Source: Marinicella meishanensis
Lineage (GTDB): Bacteria > Pseudomonadota > Gammaproteobacteria > Xanthomonadales > Marinicellaceae
Direction of reading: 5' to 3'
Length of the DNA stretch: 64,000 nt
Assembly: GCF_019931145.1 (NCBI RefSeq)
Contig: NZ_JAIOUV010000002.1
Coordinates: forward strand, 62,001 to 126,000
Part shown: in pieces, positions 9,135-18,969 of the stretch
How positions within the stretch are numbered: position 1 is the stretch's first letter
Layout of the letters: every line of letters starts with the position of its first letter
The notes under the pieces: model-generated
Told to the model about the DNA's origin: nothing
Seen by the model: only the letters and a program-made list of their open reading frames with translations
Database searches by the model: none
Translations under genes and position numbers: made by a program

Positions 9135-9557
9135 TTATTGCCAGTTACCAATGTCGGCCGACAACTTGTCACCACCGGGGCTTTTGTCTTTGGCATACGA
9201 ATAAATGTCAAAAGACTGGCCATGTTGGCTGTTGGCGGAAAACAGATAGGGTTCACCCCAGGGGTCTTTGAGTTCTTTCTCACTGGCATACGGTCCCATC
9301 CACATGGAGTCGCCGTTGTCGCTGGCCAGTTCACTCAAACTGTCAGGCAAATTGCCGGTATCGAGGTAAAACTCACTGACGGCTTGGGTCAGTTTTTTCA
9401 CTTCAATTTGGGCTTGTTTGTATTTGGCTTTGTCCTGGCCACCAGTGACATTGGTCACCACCAAGCCAAAGATCACGGCCAAAATGGTCATCACCACCAG
9501 CACCTCAATCAAACTGAAGCCTTGTTGTTTTCTTTTGTTGTTCTTCATCAATTTCAT
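9135..9557 (-). CDS. gspG: T2SS major pseudopilin GspG
   Basis: A 140-residue major pseudopilin. The prepilin leader ends KRKQQG, with mature FSLIEVLVVMTIL carrying Glu5. The C-terminal head has DPWGEPYLF and the acidic loop near GGDKLSADIGNW expected for the calcium site. The start at 9557 overlaps the gspF stop as ATGA; ATG 9548 is an alternative. It builds the pseudopilus that pushes substrates through the secretin. No prepilin peptidase gene is present in this window. Confidence 0.95.
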   Translation of the reverse strand: MKLMKNNKRKQQGFSLIEVLVVMTILAVIFGLVVTNVTGGQDKAKYKQAQIEVKKLTQAVSEFYLDTGNLPDSLSELASDNGDSMWMGPYASEKELKDPWGEPYLFSANSQHGQSFDIYSYAKDKSPGGDKLSADIGNWQ

Positions 9558-10765
9558 CCTACAAATTCGCTCATGTTCATCATCGGCATCAGGATGGCAA
9601 ACACAATGGTAAAAATAAAACCTGCCAGAATCAGCACCAACACAGGTACCAACACCGACAGCATTCGCTCGATGGTGTTTTTCACTTCACCATCATAAGT
9701 GTCTGATGCCCGCACGAGCATCTCGTCTAAATTGCCGGTTTCCTCACCGACACTCAACAGCTGCTGAGCCAGTTTTGGAAAGGCCTCTTCTTTGGCCAGC
9801 GCCTCTGACAACGGCGCCCCGTGTTTGACCTTTTCTGAGGCCTCACTGATGGCCTTGAGGATCACCGTGTTGTTGATCACTTTTTTGGCCACCGACAAAC
9901 CGGTCAGCAGGGGCACCCCGCTGTCTGCCAGGGTCCCCAGGGTGCGGGTGAATTTGGCGGTTTCCACCCGGGTGATCAATTCACCAAACAAGGGTAAGCG
10001 CAACATCCGCTGATCCCAGTTGTAGCGGAACTCGGGTTCTTTGAGTTTTTGCTTGAACAGCAACACCAGCACCACGATCAGAATCAAAAACACCCACCAC
10101 AGGCTTTGCACCAAAGCCGCTGCCGCGAACACCACTTGGGTGATCAAGGGCAGCTCGATGTTGGCCTCCTCAAACAGGGGCTTGAATTTGGGCACCACTT
10201 TGGCCAACAGAATGAACAAAGAGCCCACTGCCAGCACCATCAAGATGGCCGGGTAGATCATGGCGGAAACCACCGAGTCCTTCAGCTCTTTCGAGCTTTT
10301 TAAATAATCACTGAGGCGTTGCAGTGAAGTCTCCAAGGTGCCGCCCATTTCACCGGCGCGGACCATGTTGGTGTACATGGTGGAAAACACCCCGTGTTGT
10401 TCTTCCAGGGCATCGGACAAAGAGCCCCCTCCGCGCACTTTGTCGCGGACCTGTTCGACCATGGTGCGGATGCGTTCGTCTTCAGACAAGTCGATCATCA
10501 CCGACAGTGAGCGATCCAGTGGCATGCCTGAGTTCAGCAAGGTCGCTAACTGTTCGGTGAAAAAACCCACTTGCTTGGCGGTGACTTTGTTGCGCTTGGC
10601 CAACAGGTTTTCCAACGAAAACCCAGGCTTGAGTTCTTTGGCCGACACCGGCATGTTACCGGCCTCTTGGATTTTGGCAATCACTTCGGCTTGCGAAGCG
10701 GCTTCCAAATGCCCTTCCAGTTGCTCCCCAGTGGGGGTGATTGCTTTGTAGATAAACTGTGCCAT
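9554..10765 (-). CDS. gspF: T2SS inner membrane platform protein GspF
   Basis: A 403-residue protein with two repeated cytoplasmic T2SSF domains (about 65-190 and 270-390) and three membrane segments (about 165-190, 215-235, 375-398). It is the polytopic core of the inner membrane platform and works with GspE. Its ATG shares one base with the gspE stop (TAATG). Confidence 0.96.
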   Translation of the reverse strand: MAQFIYKAITPTGEQLEGHLEAASQAEVIAKIQEAGNMPVSAKELKPGFSLENLLAKRNKVTAKQVGFFTEQLATLLNSGMPLDRSLSVMIDLSEDERIRTMVEQVRDKVRGGGSLSDALEEQHGVFSTMYTNMVRAGEMGGTLETSLQRLSDYLKSSKELKDSVVSAMIYPAILMVLAVGSLFILLAKVVPKFKPLFEEANIELPLITQVVFAAAALVQSLWWVFLILIVVLVLLFKQKLKEPEFRYNWDQRMLRLPLFGELITRVETAKFTRTLGTLADSGVPLLTGLSVAKKVINNTVILKAISEASEKVKHGAPLSEALAKEEAFPKLAQQLLSVGEETGNLDEMLVRASDTYDGEVKNTIERMLSVLVPVLVLILAGFIFTIVFAILMPMMNMSEFVG

Positions 10766-12519
10766 TATTCGTGTGATACCCTGATGACTTCTTCAAAACT
10801 GGTGTCGCCAGCCAAACATTTCAACAAGCCATCTTCATACATGGTGAGCATGCCTTCGGTCTGGGCTTGTCGTTGCAGATCACCGGCAGTGGCCCCTTGC
10901 ATCACCATGCGGCGCAATTCTTCGGTCATGCTCAAACATTCCAGAATCGACATCCGACCGGCATAGCCGGTGGGATTCTCTTCTGAGGGCCTGGGCCGAT
11001 AAAAATGCCACTCCGTGTCATTGGTGAGGCGACTCAAGTTCAATTCTTTGGCCATTTCCGGCATCACCCGGTAACGCTCCATGCTGCTTTTGTCCAAGCG
11101 CCGCACCAGCCGCTGGGCCAACAAGCCATTAACGGTTGAGGTCAACAGGTAATCTTCCACCCCCATGTCAATCATCCGGGTGATGCCACCGGCGGCTGAG
11201 TTGGTATGGATGGTGGACAACACCAAGTGACCGGTGAGGGCCGACTGGATGGCGATTTTGGCGGTTTCTAAATCCCGCATCTCACCGATCATGATGATGT
11301 CCGGATCTTGCCGCACGATGGCGCGCAAGGCGGTGGAAAAATCCAGGCCAATGGAGGCCTTGGCTTGAATTTGGTTGATGCCGGTCAGTTGGTACTCCAC
11401 CGGATCTTCAACCGTGATGATTTTGCGGTCTTCGGTGTTCAACCGTTGCAAAGCGGTGTACAAGGTGGTGGTTTTACCACTACCGGTGGGACCAGTCACC
11501 AACAGAATGCCGTGAGGCATTTCCAGCACTTTGAGGAATGGCTTTAAGGTGTGATCACGGAAACCCAACTGATTGAAGTCAAACACAATGCTTTCGCGGT
11601 CCAATATCCGCATCACCACACTTTCACCATAGGACGTGGGCACGGTGGATACCCGCAAATCCAATTCTTTGCCTTGAACCCGCAGCATGATGCGGCCGTC
11701 TTGCGGCAAGCGCCGCTCGGCGATGTTCAGTTTGGCCATGATTTTGATCCGCGAGATCACCGCAGCGGTGGAGCGGGCAGGTGGCGATTCCACTTCATGC
11801 AACACCCCATCCAGGCGGTAACGCACTTTCAAACGGTTTTCAAACGGTTCGATGTGGATGTCCGAGGCCCGGGATTCAACCGCCCGTTGCATGATCATGT
11901 TAACCAAACGGATCACCGGCGCTTCACTGGCCAAATCTTTCAGGTGTTCAACGTCTTCAACCTCGCCGCCTTCATTGGACAAGCCTTCGACCAATTGGCC
12001 CATGGCAGATTTGCCACCGCCATAATAACGTTCTATGGCATTTTCCACATCGGAAGGCAGGCCGATTTTGATTTCCAGTTCTTTGTCGGCCACCATTTTG
12101 ATGGCTTTGGTCAGGTATTTTTCGTAAGGATAAACCATGACCACTGTTAATGTGTCTTCGGTTTCAGCCAAAGGCACAAACTGGTTTTCACGCATGTAGC
12201 GGATGGGGAATTCGACATCAACTGAAGTGGTTTCAGGCAAATCTTTGTCGCTGATGATGGGCAGTTCCATCAGTTCGTTGATGGAAGCGGCCACATCCCG
12301 CTCAGAGGCCAACCCCAGGCGCACCAACAGTGGCACCAGAGACACCCCAAAACTCTCCTTGTTCAAACGCAAACCCCGTTGCAAATCCTCTTCTTTCAGC
12401 CGCCCTTGCTCAACCAAATATTGGCTCAGCTTGGCTTCGAAGCTCAGCGGCGCAGGGGCTTCAGTTGCTTGTTCTTCTGTCACTTGTTCAGTCACTTTAT
12501 CAGTCATGTTTTGACCCAT
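10765..12519 (-). CDS. gspE: T2SS ATPase GspE, lacking the tetracysteine motif
   Basis: A 584-residue cytoplasmic ATPase that powers pseudopilus assembly. It has an acidic N-terminal tail, N1E/N2E domains (about 25-190), Walker A GPTGSGKT (343-350), an Asp box around 365-375 and Walker B IIMIGEMRD (408-416). The zinc-binding C-terminal module usually has two CxxC pairs between LVRRL and TGYxGR; here residues 474-520 contain no cysteine, so the metal site is lost. ATG 12519 was chosen (GAGAG a few bases upstream); ATG 12507 is possible. It is the first gene of the operon, as in xps. Confidence 0.95.
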   Translation of the reverse strand: MGQNMTDKVTEQVTEEQATEAPAPLSFEAKLSQYLVEQGRLKEEDLQRGLRLNKESFGVSLVPLLVRLGLASERDVAASINELMELPIISDKDLPETTSVDVEFPIRYMRENQFVPLAETEDTLTVVMVYPYEKYLTKAIKMVADKELEIKIGLPSDVENAIERYYGGGKSAMGQLVEGLSNEGGEVEDVEHLKDLASEAPVIRLVNMIMQRAVESRASDIHIEPFENRLKVRYRLDGVLHEVESPPARSTAAVISRIKIMAKLNIAERRLPQDGRIMLRVQGKELDLRVSTVPTSYGESVVMRILDRESIVFDFNQLGFRDHTLKPFLKVLEMPHGILLVTGPTGSGKTTTLYTALQRLNTEDRKIITVEDPVEYQLTGINQIQAKASIGLDFSTALRAIVRQDPDIIMIGEMRDLETAKIAIQSALTGHLVLSTIHTNSAAGGITRMIDMGVEDYLLTSTVNGLLAQRLVRRLDKSSMERYRVMPEMAKELNLSRLTNDTEWHFYRPRPSEENPTGYAGRMSILECLSMTEELRRMVMQGATAGDLQRQAQTEGMLTMYEDGLLKCLAGDTSFEEVIRVSHE

Positions 12520-12531
12520 TCACTCTCTGTT

Positions 12532-12551
12532 GCTTGAAGGGCTTTTCAAGC
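12532..12551 (-). repeat. Short hairpin in the T2SS operon leader
   Basis: A 7-bp inverted repeat (GCTTGAA / TTCAAGC) with a 6-base loop lies 13 bases upstream of gspE. It could be a weak leader hairpin or an attenuated terminator of the upstream gene. There is no U-run after it. Function not established. Confidence 0.3.
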
Positions 12552-12594
12552 ATGTTTCTCTCTGACAGTCCCGATGCATCAAAGTTTCTCAGGA

Positions 12595-13203
12595 TTACGC
12601 ATTGCCCTGTTCTCCATTGTACTGAGTTATGGCCTCAATAAAACGTCTATTCAATAAAACCCACAGCAAGATGGGCACCACCGCCGGCACAATCAAGTAC
12701 GACAGTTGATACATGGCCGCCACCAGGTTGTGGCTGATGCCGGTGGCATCAATCGCCGCGAAGGCCTCGCCGCCACCAGAAAACAGCAACGACTTGCAGG
12801 TGTCCCAAAACACCCCGTTGGCTTGCACCAAACACATCACCACATACCCCAGCAACAGTTGCAGCGCCCGATGCTTGGTACCAATGTCAGGGACCGACAA
12901 GACCAAGCCAGCAAACAATGGCAGCCCATACCCATACTTCATGGGATTGGCCGTGACTTCCAACACCGCCAGTTGTTGACTTGCGTTAGCCAGATTTTCA
13001 GGAAACACCAAAGTTTGTACCTGAAACATAAACTGCTGCTGGATGATGCCATTGAACAAGTCCGGTTGCCACCATTGCATGACGCCAGCAGCCAGCCATT
13101 TGACCGGCAACACCAGCACCGATGCGGCAAAAAACCACAAAAAAAAGCACAGCGGTAAAAACAAAACCGCACTGATGAACAAGTTTTTGATTGGTGATTT
13201 CAT
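12595..13203 (-). CDS. Exosortase-H-associated membrane protein (probable)
   Basis: A 202-residue inner membrane protein with about four membrane segments (about 10-32, 90-108, 115-135, 165-185). The pattern LPLCFFLWF near the start, NPMKYGYGLPLFAGLVLSVP in the middle and VVPILLWVLLNRRFI at the end resembles the membrane protein encoded beside exosortase H (IPTL-CTERM sorting) in other proteobacteria. That assignment is from memory of the family, without a search. No exosortase and no IPTL-CTERM protein lie in this window. It starts 9 bases after purL, so it is probably co-transcribed with it. Confidence 0.55.
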   Translation of the reverse strand: MKSPIKNLFISAVLFLPLCFFLWFFAASVLVLPVKWLAAGVMQWWQPDLFNGIIQQQFMFQVQTLVFPENLANASQQLAVLEVTANPMKYGYGLPLFAGLVLSVPDIGTKHRALQLLLGYVVMCLVQANGVFWDTCKSLLFSGGGEAFAAIDATGISHNLVAAMYQLSYLIVPAVVPILLWVLLNRRFIEAITQYNGEQGNA

Positions 13204-13212
13204 GTCCGGGTA

Positions 13213-16200
13213 TTAACCAACAAACAACCTGGCATTATAAAACATTCGCATCCACGGTGAGTTTTCACCCCAGCTGGCAGGCGCACAGGACATCTGCACC
13301 GTGCGGAACACCCGCTCTGGATGGGGCATCATGGCCAGCACCCGACCGCCGGCGCCACTGACCGCCGCCACTGCCTGATCCGAGCCATTGGGATTGAATG
13401 GATACTGTTGGGTCAATTGGCCGTGGTTGTCCACATATTGGGCAGCCATTTGGGCCGGATCGGCCGTGGCAGAACCGTAGCTGGCCCGACCTTCACCATG
13501 GGCGATGGCCACCGGAATTTGCGCCCCGGCCATGCCAGCAAAAAACACATTGTCGGTGTCATTGATCAGCAATTGCGAGAACCGGGCTTCAAATTGTTCG
13601 CTGTCATTGCGCAAGAAATCAGGCCAGTGGTCGGTGTCTGGAATGATGGCGCGCAAACCTGACAGCATTTGGCAACCGTTACAAACACCCAAAGTAAATT
13701 TGCTTTCATCGGCAAAGAACGCGCTGAATTGCGCCCGCAGCATGGGGTTGAACAAAATGGTCTTGGCCCAACCCAGGCCGGCACCCAACACGTCACCATA
13801 AGAAAAACCACCACAGGCGACCAGACCGGTAAAATCGCCCAACTGCACGGTTTGATCGATCAAATCCTGCATGTGCACATCGACACAATCAAAACCCGCA
13901 CGCATGAAAGCCGCAGCCATTTCATTATGGCCATTGACCCCCTGCTCGCGCAGCACCGCCAACTTGGGTCGTGGCTGGTCCACCAAATGGGCGATCAAAT
14001 CGGCTTCAAATTCAAAGTTCACCAGCGGTTGGATGCCCGGGTTATCGGCTTGGATGAGGTCATGTTCTTGTTGAGCAGCCTCAGGGTTGTCACGGTGAGC
14101 GGCCATGCGATGGCTGACTTGAGACCAAATCGCCTCCAATTCGGACAAAGCCCAGCGGCTTTCGCCTTGTTGATGATGCACCACAAAGTCAGGGTCTTGT
14201 TGTACCTGACCAACGCGGTGGGCCATGCCTGCCAAGTCATGCTGTGCCAGCAAATCCTGCCACTGTTGTTGTTGGTCAGTTGGCACCTCAACCACCACCC
14301 CGGGCTCTTCAGCAAACAACCAGCCCAAGTCATCACCGGGCAGCGACGCCACATCCAACTGCACCCCACAATGCCCGGCAAAGGCCATTTCCGCCAACGC
14401 GGCCAACAAGCCACCATCTGAGCGGTCATGGCAAGCCACAATGTGCCGTTGCTGCACCGCGGTGTTCATCAAAGCAAACAAGCGGGCCAAGGCTTGGGGG
14501 TCATCCAGGTCTGGGGCTTCTTGGCCCATCTGACCCAGGGTTTGGTACAGCACCGAGCCACCCAGACGATGCTTGCCAGCAGACAAATCCAGCAACCACA
14601 ACTCATGACCGGCGGTACCGGACAATTGTGGGGTGAGGTGACGGCTCACATCAGTCACCGGGGCAAACGCCGAAACCACTAATGACATGGGGGCGGTGAC
14701 GGTTTTCTTAAAGTCACCGTCTTGCCAACTGGTTTGCATGGACATCGAGTCCTTACCCACTGGGATGCCGATGTCCAAGGCCGGGCATAATTCCATGCCG
14801 ACGGCTTTGACCGCTTCGAACAAGGCCTGGAATTCACCGGGCGCGGCGCTGGCCGCCATCCAATTGGCGGACAATTTGATGTCAGACAACCGCTCAATGC
14901 CCACGCCCAGGAGGTTGGTGATGGCTTCACTCACGGCCATGCGTGCCGAAGCGGCAGGATTGATCAAAGCCAAGGGGGTGCGTTCGCCCACGGCCATGGC
15001 TTCTCCGGCCAGAGACTCATAATCTCTGAGGGTGATGCCACAATCGGCCACCGGCACTTGCCAAGGCCCCACCATCTGGTCACGGTGGATCAAACCAGAA
15101 ACGGTGCGGTCACCGATGGTGATGAGGTACTTTTTACTGGCCACGGTGGGGAAGGACAGCACCGCCTGCACCTGCTGCTCAAGACTTTGGGTGCCCAAAT
15201 CCACGGCTTTGGTTGGGGGTGTTTGGCGCTCGATATTGATCTGTGTTTTGGGGGTGTTACCAAACAGCAATGACATGGGAATGTCCACCGGGCTGTTGTT
15301 AAAATGGGCGTCATTGACTTGCAGTGTTTGTCTGGCCGTCGCTTGACCCATGACGGCATAAGGACAACGTTCCCGCTGACACAAGGCTTCAAATTCAGCC
15401 AATTTTTCTGGTTTGATGGACAACACATAACGCTCTTGTGACTCATTACACCAGACCTCCATGGGCGACATGGACACGTGATCAATTTGCAGTCGGCGCA
15501 ATTCAATTTCACCACCCAAAGCGGCATCGTCCAAGATTTCCGGGATGGCATTCGACAAGCCACCGGCCCCCACATCATGGATGGAACGTATGGGGCTGTC
15601 AGTCTGTTGATACCAACAGCGATCAATCACTTCCTGACAGCGGCGTTGCATTTCTGGGTTGCCGCGTTGGACCGAAGCAAAATCCAAAGCTTCCTGGCCA
15701 TCGGCGCTGGAAATGGAACTGGCCGCGCCACCACCGAGCCCGATGAGCATGGCCGGTCCACCCAAGACCACGATGTGATCACCGGCCTGGGTGTCTTGTT
15801 TGAGGCCATGGATGCGATTGACATTACCCAAACCACCGGCCAACATGATGGGTTTGTGGTATCCCCGCCAACTGTGGTCGGTGCCACCGGCCACCGTGAA
15901 GTTCCTGAAATAACCACAAATGTTCGGGCGGCCAAACTCATTGTTGAATGCCGCCGCACCAATCGGGCCCTTCTGCATGATTTCAAAGGCCGTGGCCATG
16001 CGGCTTGGGGTGCCTGGGGCCCCTTGTTCCCAAGCTTCGGGGTGGCCGGGGATGTGCAAGTGGCTGACCGAAAAACCACACAGGCCGGCTTTGGGTCTGG
16101 CCCCTTGACCGGTGGCCGCTTCATCGCGGATCTCACCACCGGAACCGGTGGCCGCTCCTGCAAAGGGCTCGATACCAGTCGGGTGGTTGTGGGTCTCTAC

Positions 16201-17058
16201 TTTGATCAACACATCGATGTCCTGTGGCACCTGACGGTACTGGTGGTCGGCATCGGTGGTCATGCGCAAGCCTTGGCCGCCGGCAAACACCGCCGCGTTG
16301 TCCTTGTAAGCCGAGGTGGCGGGAGCCGAAGTTTTGGCTTCGGTGTTTTTGATCATTTTGAACAAAGACAGCGGCTGGTCCTCACCATTGATTTGCCAAT
16401 CGGCGTTGAAAATTTTGTGCCGACAATGCTCCGAATTGGCCTGGGCAAACATCATCAGTTCAACGTCGGTGGGCATTTTGCCCGCCGCCATGTAACTGTC
16501 ATACAAATAGTCGATCTCTTCGGCAGACAAGGCCAGTCCCAAAGACTGGTTCAATTCCACCAGGGCTGCTTTACCGCCACTGTGCAGGTCAATTTGTTGC
16601 ACGGGTTTGGGCGCGTGGTGATCAAACAAGCCACGCAACTCGGACCGCTGTGCATACAAACCTTCGGTCATGCGGTCATGCATCAAGCGGTCGACCCGTT
16701 CACTGCGCGCACTGACGGTCATCAAACGACCGGCTTCAACCCGAGTAACGGCATCCAAACCGCAATGTTTGAAGATGTCGGTGGCTTTGGTGGACCAGGG
16801 AGAAATGGTACCGGGTCGCGGCATCACCAACACCTGGTTGGGTGCCACTTCGGCGGTGCTCAATTGGGCCGTCAGCAATTGACCCACTTGTTCAATGGCC
16901 GCTTCATCCAAGGTGCCATCGACTTCCACCACGTAGTAGTGTTGAGCCTGTTCCAAGGCCTGCTGGCTGGACTGGTCTTGCAATTCTTGATTGATTTTTT
17001 TCAGCCGAAATGGCGAATACACATCGGCACCAACAAAGGTCAGCAATTGGTAGGTCAT
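13213..17058 (-). CDS. purL: Phosphoribosylformylglycinamidine synthase PurL (large form)
   Basis: A 1281-residue single-chain FGAM synthase, the fourth step of purine synthesis: FGAR + glutamine + ATP to FGAM. It has the N-terminal PurS-like domain, a linker, two tandem AIRS-type ATP-binding halves (about 170-960) and a C-terminal class I glutamine amidotransferase domain with the nucleophile in GVCNGCQML and a His/Glu pair near PHPERVFR. Length matches the gammaproteobacterial form. ATG 17058 is used; an in-frame TTG at 17070 is the alternative, and neither has a strong ribosome site. A TAAAAT box about 25 nt upstream may be the -10 element. Confidence 0.97.
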   Translation of the reverse strand: MTYQLLTFVGADVYSPFRLKKINQELQDQSSQQALEQAQHYYVVEVDGTLDEAAIEQVGQLLTAQLSTAEVAPNQVLVMPRPGTISPWSTKATDIFKHCGLDAVTRVEAGRLMTVSARSERVDRLMHDRMTEGLYAQRSELRGLFDHHAPKPVQQIDLHSGGKAALVELNQSLGLALSAEEIDYLYDSYMAAGKMPTDVELMMFAQANSEHCRHKIFNADWQINGEDQPLSLFKMIKNTEAKTSAPATSAYKDNAAVFAGGQGLRMTTDADHQYRQVPQDIDVLIKVETHNHPTGIEPFAGAATGSGGEIRDEAATGQGARPKAGLCGFSVSHLHIPGHPEAWEQGAPGTPSRMATAFEIMQKGPIGAAAFNNEFGRPNICGYFRNFTVAGGTDHSWRGYHKPIMLAGGLGNVNRIHGLKQDTQAGDHIVVLGGPAMLIGLGGGAASSISSADGQEALDFASVQRGNPEMQRRCQEVIDRCWYQQTDSPIRSIHDVGAGGLSNAIPEILDDAALGGEIELRRLQIDHVSMSPMEVWCNESQERYVLSIKPEKLAEFEALCQRERCPYAVMGQATARQTLQVNDAHFNNSPVDIPMSLLFGNTPKTQINIERQTPPTKAVDLGTQSLEQQVQAVLSFPTVASKKYLITIGDRTVSGLIHRDQMVGPWQVPVADCGITLRDYESLAGEAMAVGERTPLALINPAASARMAVSEAITNLLGVGIERLSDIKLSANWMAASAAPGEFQALFEAVKAVGMELCPALDIGIPVGKDSMSMQTSWQDGDFKKTVTAPMSLVVSAFAPVTDVSRHLTPQLSGTAGHELWLLDLSAGKHRLGGSVLYQTLGQMGQEAPDLDDPQALARLFALMNTAVQQRHIVACHDRSDGGLLAALAEMAFAGHCGVQLDVASLPGDDLGWLFAEEPGVVVEVPTDQQQQWQDLLAQHDLAGMAHRVGQVQQDPDFVVHHQQGESRWALSELEAIWSQVSHRMAAHRDNPEAAQQEHDLIQADNPGIQPLVNFEFEADLIAHLVDQPRPKLAVLREQGVNGHNEMAAAFMRAGFDCVDVHMQDLIDQTVQLGDFTGLVACGGFSYGDVLGAGLGWAKTILFNPMLRAQFSAFFADESKFTLGVCNGCQMLSGLRAIIPDTDHWPDFLRNDSEQFEARFSQLLINDTDNVFFAGMAGAQIPVAIAHGEGRASYGSATADPAQMAAQYVDNHGQLTQQYPFNPNGSDQAVAAVSGAGGRVLAMMPHPERVFRTVQMSCAPASWGENSPWMRMFYNARLFVG

Positions 17059-17143
17059 GGTGGCGGTCAATAAAAAAACGTGTATTTTACATGATCAGGT
17101 CAAGTGATGCGCTTGACAAGTTCAGAAAAACCCTGACCAAACA

Positions 17144-17184
17144 CAAAAAAAGCCGATGGCATGGTCAGACCATGACACCGGCTG
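17144..17184 (-). terminator. Rho-independent terminator after dsbC
   Basis: On the minus strand a long imperfect stem (AGCCGGTGTCATGGT pairing with ACCATGCCATCGGCT, loop CTG) at 17151-17184 is followed by seven U residues (17150-17144). It sits 30 bases after the dsbC stop and insulates purL from dsbC. Confidence 0.85.
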
Positions 17185-17213
17185 TTCGATCGGGACCGTT
17201 AACGGCCCAGCAA

Positions 17214-17942
17214 TCAGGGTTTGTTGATGGCATCCAAACGTTGTTTGAGCTGTGCTGGTGGCAAGTAGCCCGGCATCATCATGCCATTGTCCAACACCAA
17301 TGCTGGGGTGCCAGAAACACCGGCTGACAAACCGGCATTGTAATGATCGGCGATGGGGTTGTCACATTGTTTTGGGTCCACCGGCTCACCGGCTTTGGCC
17401 ATGGTCATGGCCTGTTGTTGGTCAGCGGCACACCACACATTGACGGCCTTATCAAAGGAGCCGGATTGTAAGCCAGCACGGGGGAAAAACAAGTATGAAA
17501 TACCAATACCCATGGCATTGTATTGCTCCATTTCTGCGTGCAGCTTGCGGCAATAGCCGCAGTCAATGTCGGTGAATACCGTGACGTGGTAATCCATTTT
17601 TTCCGGATAAAAATTGATCCGTTGCGAATCGCCCATTTTGCCCATCAAATCTTTGCGCAACAAAGATTTCTTTTGGTCGGTCAAATCAACCCGATTCTCA
17701 ATATCAAACAAACTGCCATTGACAATGTATTTACCATCGGCGCTGAGGTACAAAATTTCACTGCCTCGGCCACCATCAATCATCACTTCTTTGATGCCGG
17801 CAATGGGGGTGTCATCCACCGCCACGACTTTGACATTGCCTTTGGTGACTTTGTTCAATGCGGCTTGGTATGTCTCCAGATCATTGTCAGCGAAAGCCAC
17901 GCCAGCCAACAGGATCAGGATCAGGGTAATGATGTTATTCAT
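17214..17942 (-). CDS. dsbC: Periplasmic disulfide isomerase DsbC
   Basis: A 242-residue protein with a signal peptide (about 1-18), an N-terminal dimerisation domain and a thioredoxin-like domain with active site CGYC (Cys128-Cys131) and the cis-Pro loop in SGTPAL. A second cysteine pair (near VNVWC and PKQC) matches the structural disulfide of DsbC. AGGA lies about 7 nt before the ATG. It rearranges wrong disulfides, useful for Cys-rich T2SS substrates. It follows xerD, a pairing common in gammaproteobacteria. Confidence 0.93.
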   Translation of the reverse strand: MNNIITLILILLAGVAFADNDLETYQAALNKVTKGNVKVVAVDDTPIAGIKEVMIDGGRGSEILYLSADGKYIVNGSLFDIENRVDLTDQKKSLLRKDLMGKMGDSQRINFYPEKMDYHVTVFTDIDCGYCRKLHAEMEQYNAMGIGISYLFFPRAGLQSGSFDKAVNVWCAADQQQAMTMAKAGEPVDPKQCDNPIADHYNAGLSAGVSGTPALVLDNGMMMPGYLPPAQLKQRLDAINKP

Positions 17943-18075
17943 GTGTTTTCCTTCATAAGTTTGATCAGGTATGACAACAATCTGTGGCGATTGTTCATCA
18001 AAAGATGACCCATTCTATCCAACTGCCGTGAAAAATCCATTGATATTTGTGCTATTCACCCGAATCACCCACGGG

Positions 18076-18969
18076 TCAACCCCGCGGATGATGACTGGCA
18101 TGCAATTGCTTGAGCTTTTCTTTGGCCACCAAAGTGTAGATTTGGGTGGTTGATAAATCGCTGTGACCCAGCAGCATTTGCACCACCCGCAAATCAGCCG
18201 AATGGTTCAACAAATGGGTGGCGAATGAATGGCGCAACACATGGGGTGATGGCGCCGGTTGAATCATGGCTGTTTGGGCATGCTTCTTGACCCGATACCA
18301 AAAAGCCTGACGGCTCATCACCGTGCCTTTTTGATTGAAAAACAGATACCCTCGGTTGTGTTGTATTTGTTGTTTTTGGGTCTTGATGTACCGTTCCAGC
18401 CAGGCCATGCAGTCTTCACCAAATGGAATCAACCGTTCTTTGCCACCTTTGCCTTGAATCCGCACCACACCTTGATTCAAATTCACTTGGTTGATTTGTA
18501 AGGTCACCAACTCCGACACCCGCATGCCGGTGGCATACATCAGCTCCAGCATGGCCCGGTCACGCAAGCCCAACCAAGTTTGGGTGTCTGGCACCTCAAG
18601 CAACTGCTCCACTTGCTGCTCGGTCATTGGCTTGGGCACCGAGCGATGCAATTTGGGTTGCACCACTTCGGCAAAGGGGTTATCGGTGACTTGTCCGGTG
18701 CGCTGTAGATACAGATAGAATTGTCTGAGGGCAGAAATCTTGCGCGCAATGGTGCGGCCATTCAGTTGCTGCAGATTGAGTTGTTTGATGTGTGTTAAGG
18801 CCTCAGTGGGAGTGGCCGACAACACCACATCGGCTTGGTCATTGAGGTGCTTGAAGAATTGTTGAACGTCGGTCCGGTAACTGTTCAAAGAATGCCTGGA
18901 AAATCCTTTTTCCAGTTGTAGGTGACTCAAAAATTGATCCATCAAAGAATCAATTTTGGCATCAGGCAT
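18076..18969 (-). CDS. xerD: Site-specific tyrosine recombinase XerD
   Basis: A 297-residue recombinase for chromosome dimer resolution at dif. It has an N-terminal SAM-like core-binding domain (1-90) and a C-terminal catalytic domain with all six residues: Arg150, Lys174, His243, Arg246, His269 and Tyr278. The start at 18969 shares one base with the stop of the upstream TPR gene (TGATG); a longer upstream reading is rejected. The XerD rather than XerC assignment rests on the neighbouring dsbC. Its last residues (LHASHHPRG) are typical of XerD. Confidence 0.93.
   Translation of the reverse strand: MPDAKIDSLMDQFLSHLQLEKGFSRHSLNSYRTDVQQFFKHLNDQADVVLSATPTEALTHIKQLNLQQLNGRTIARKISALRQFYLYLQRTGQVTDNPFAEVVQPKLHRSVPKPMTEQQVEQLLEVPDTQTWLGLRDRAMLELMYATGMRVSELVTLQINQVNLNQGVVRIQGKGGKERLIPFGEDCMAWLERYIKTQKQQIQHNRGYLFFNQKGTVMSRQAFWYRVKKHAQTAMIQPAPSPHVLRHSFATHLLNHSADLRVVQMLLGHSDLSTTQIYTLVAKEKLKQLHASHHPRG

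Noticed and set aside
15478-17073. Long plus-strand reading (531 codons) opposite purL
   Set aside because: It lies antisense to a full-length purL with all motifs; its protein has no family and is rich in His/Gly, a shadow of the codon pattern.
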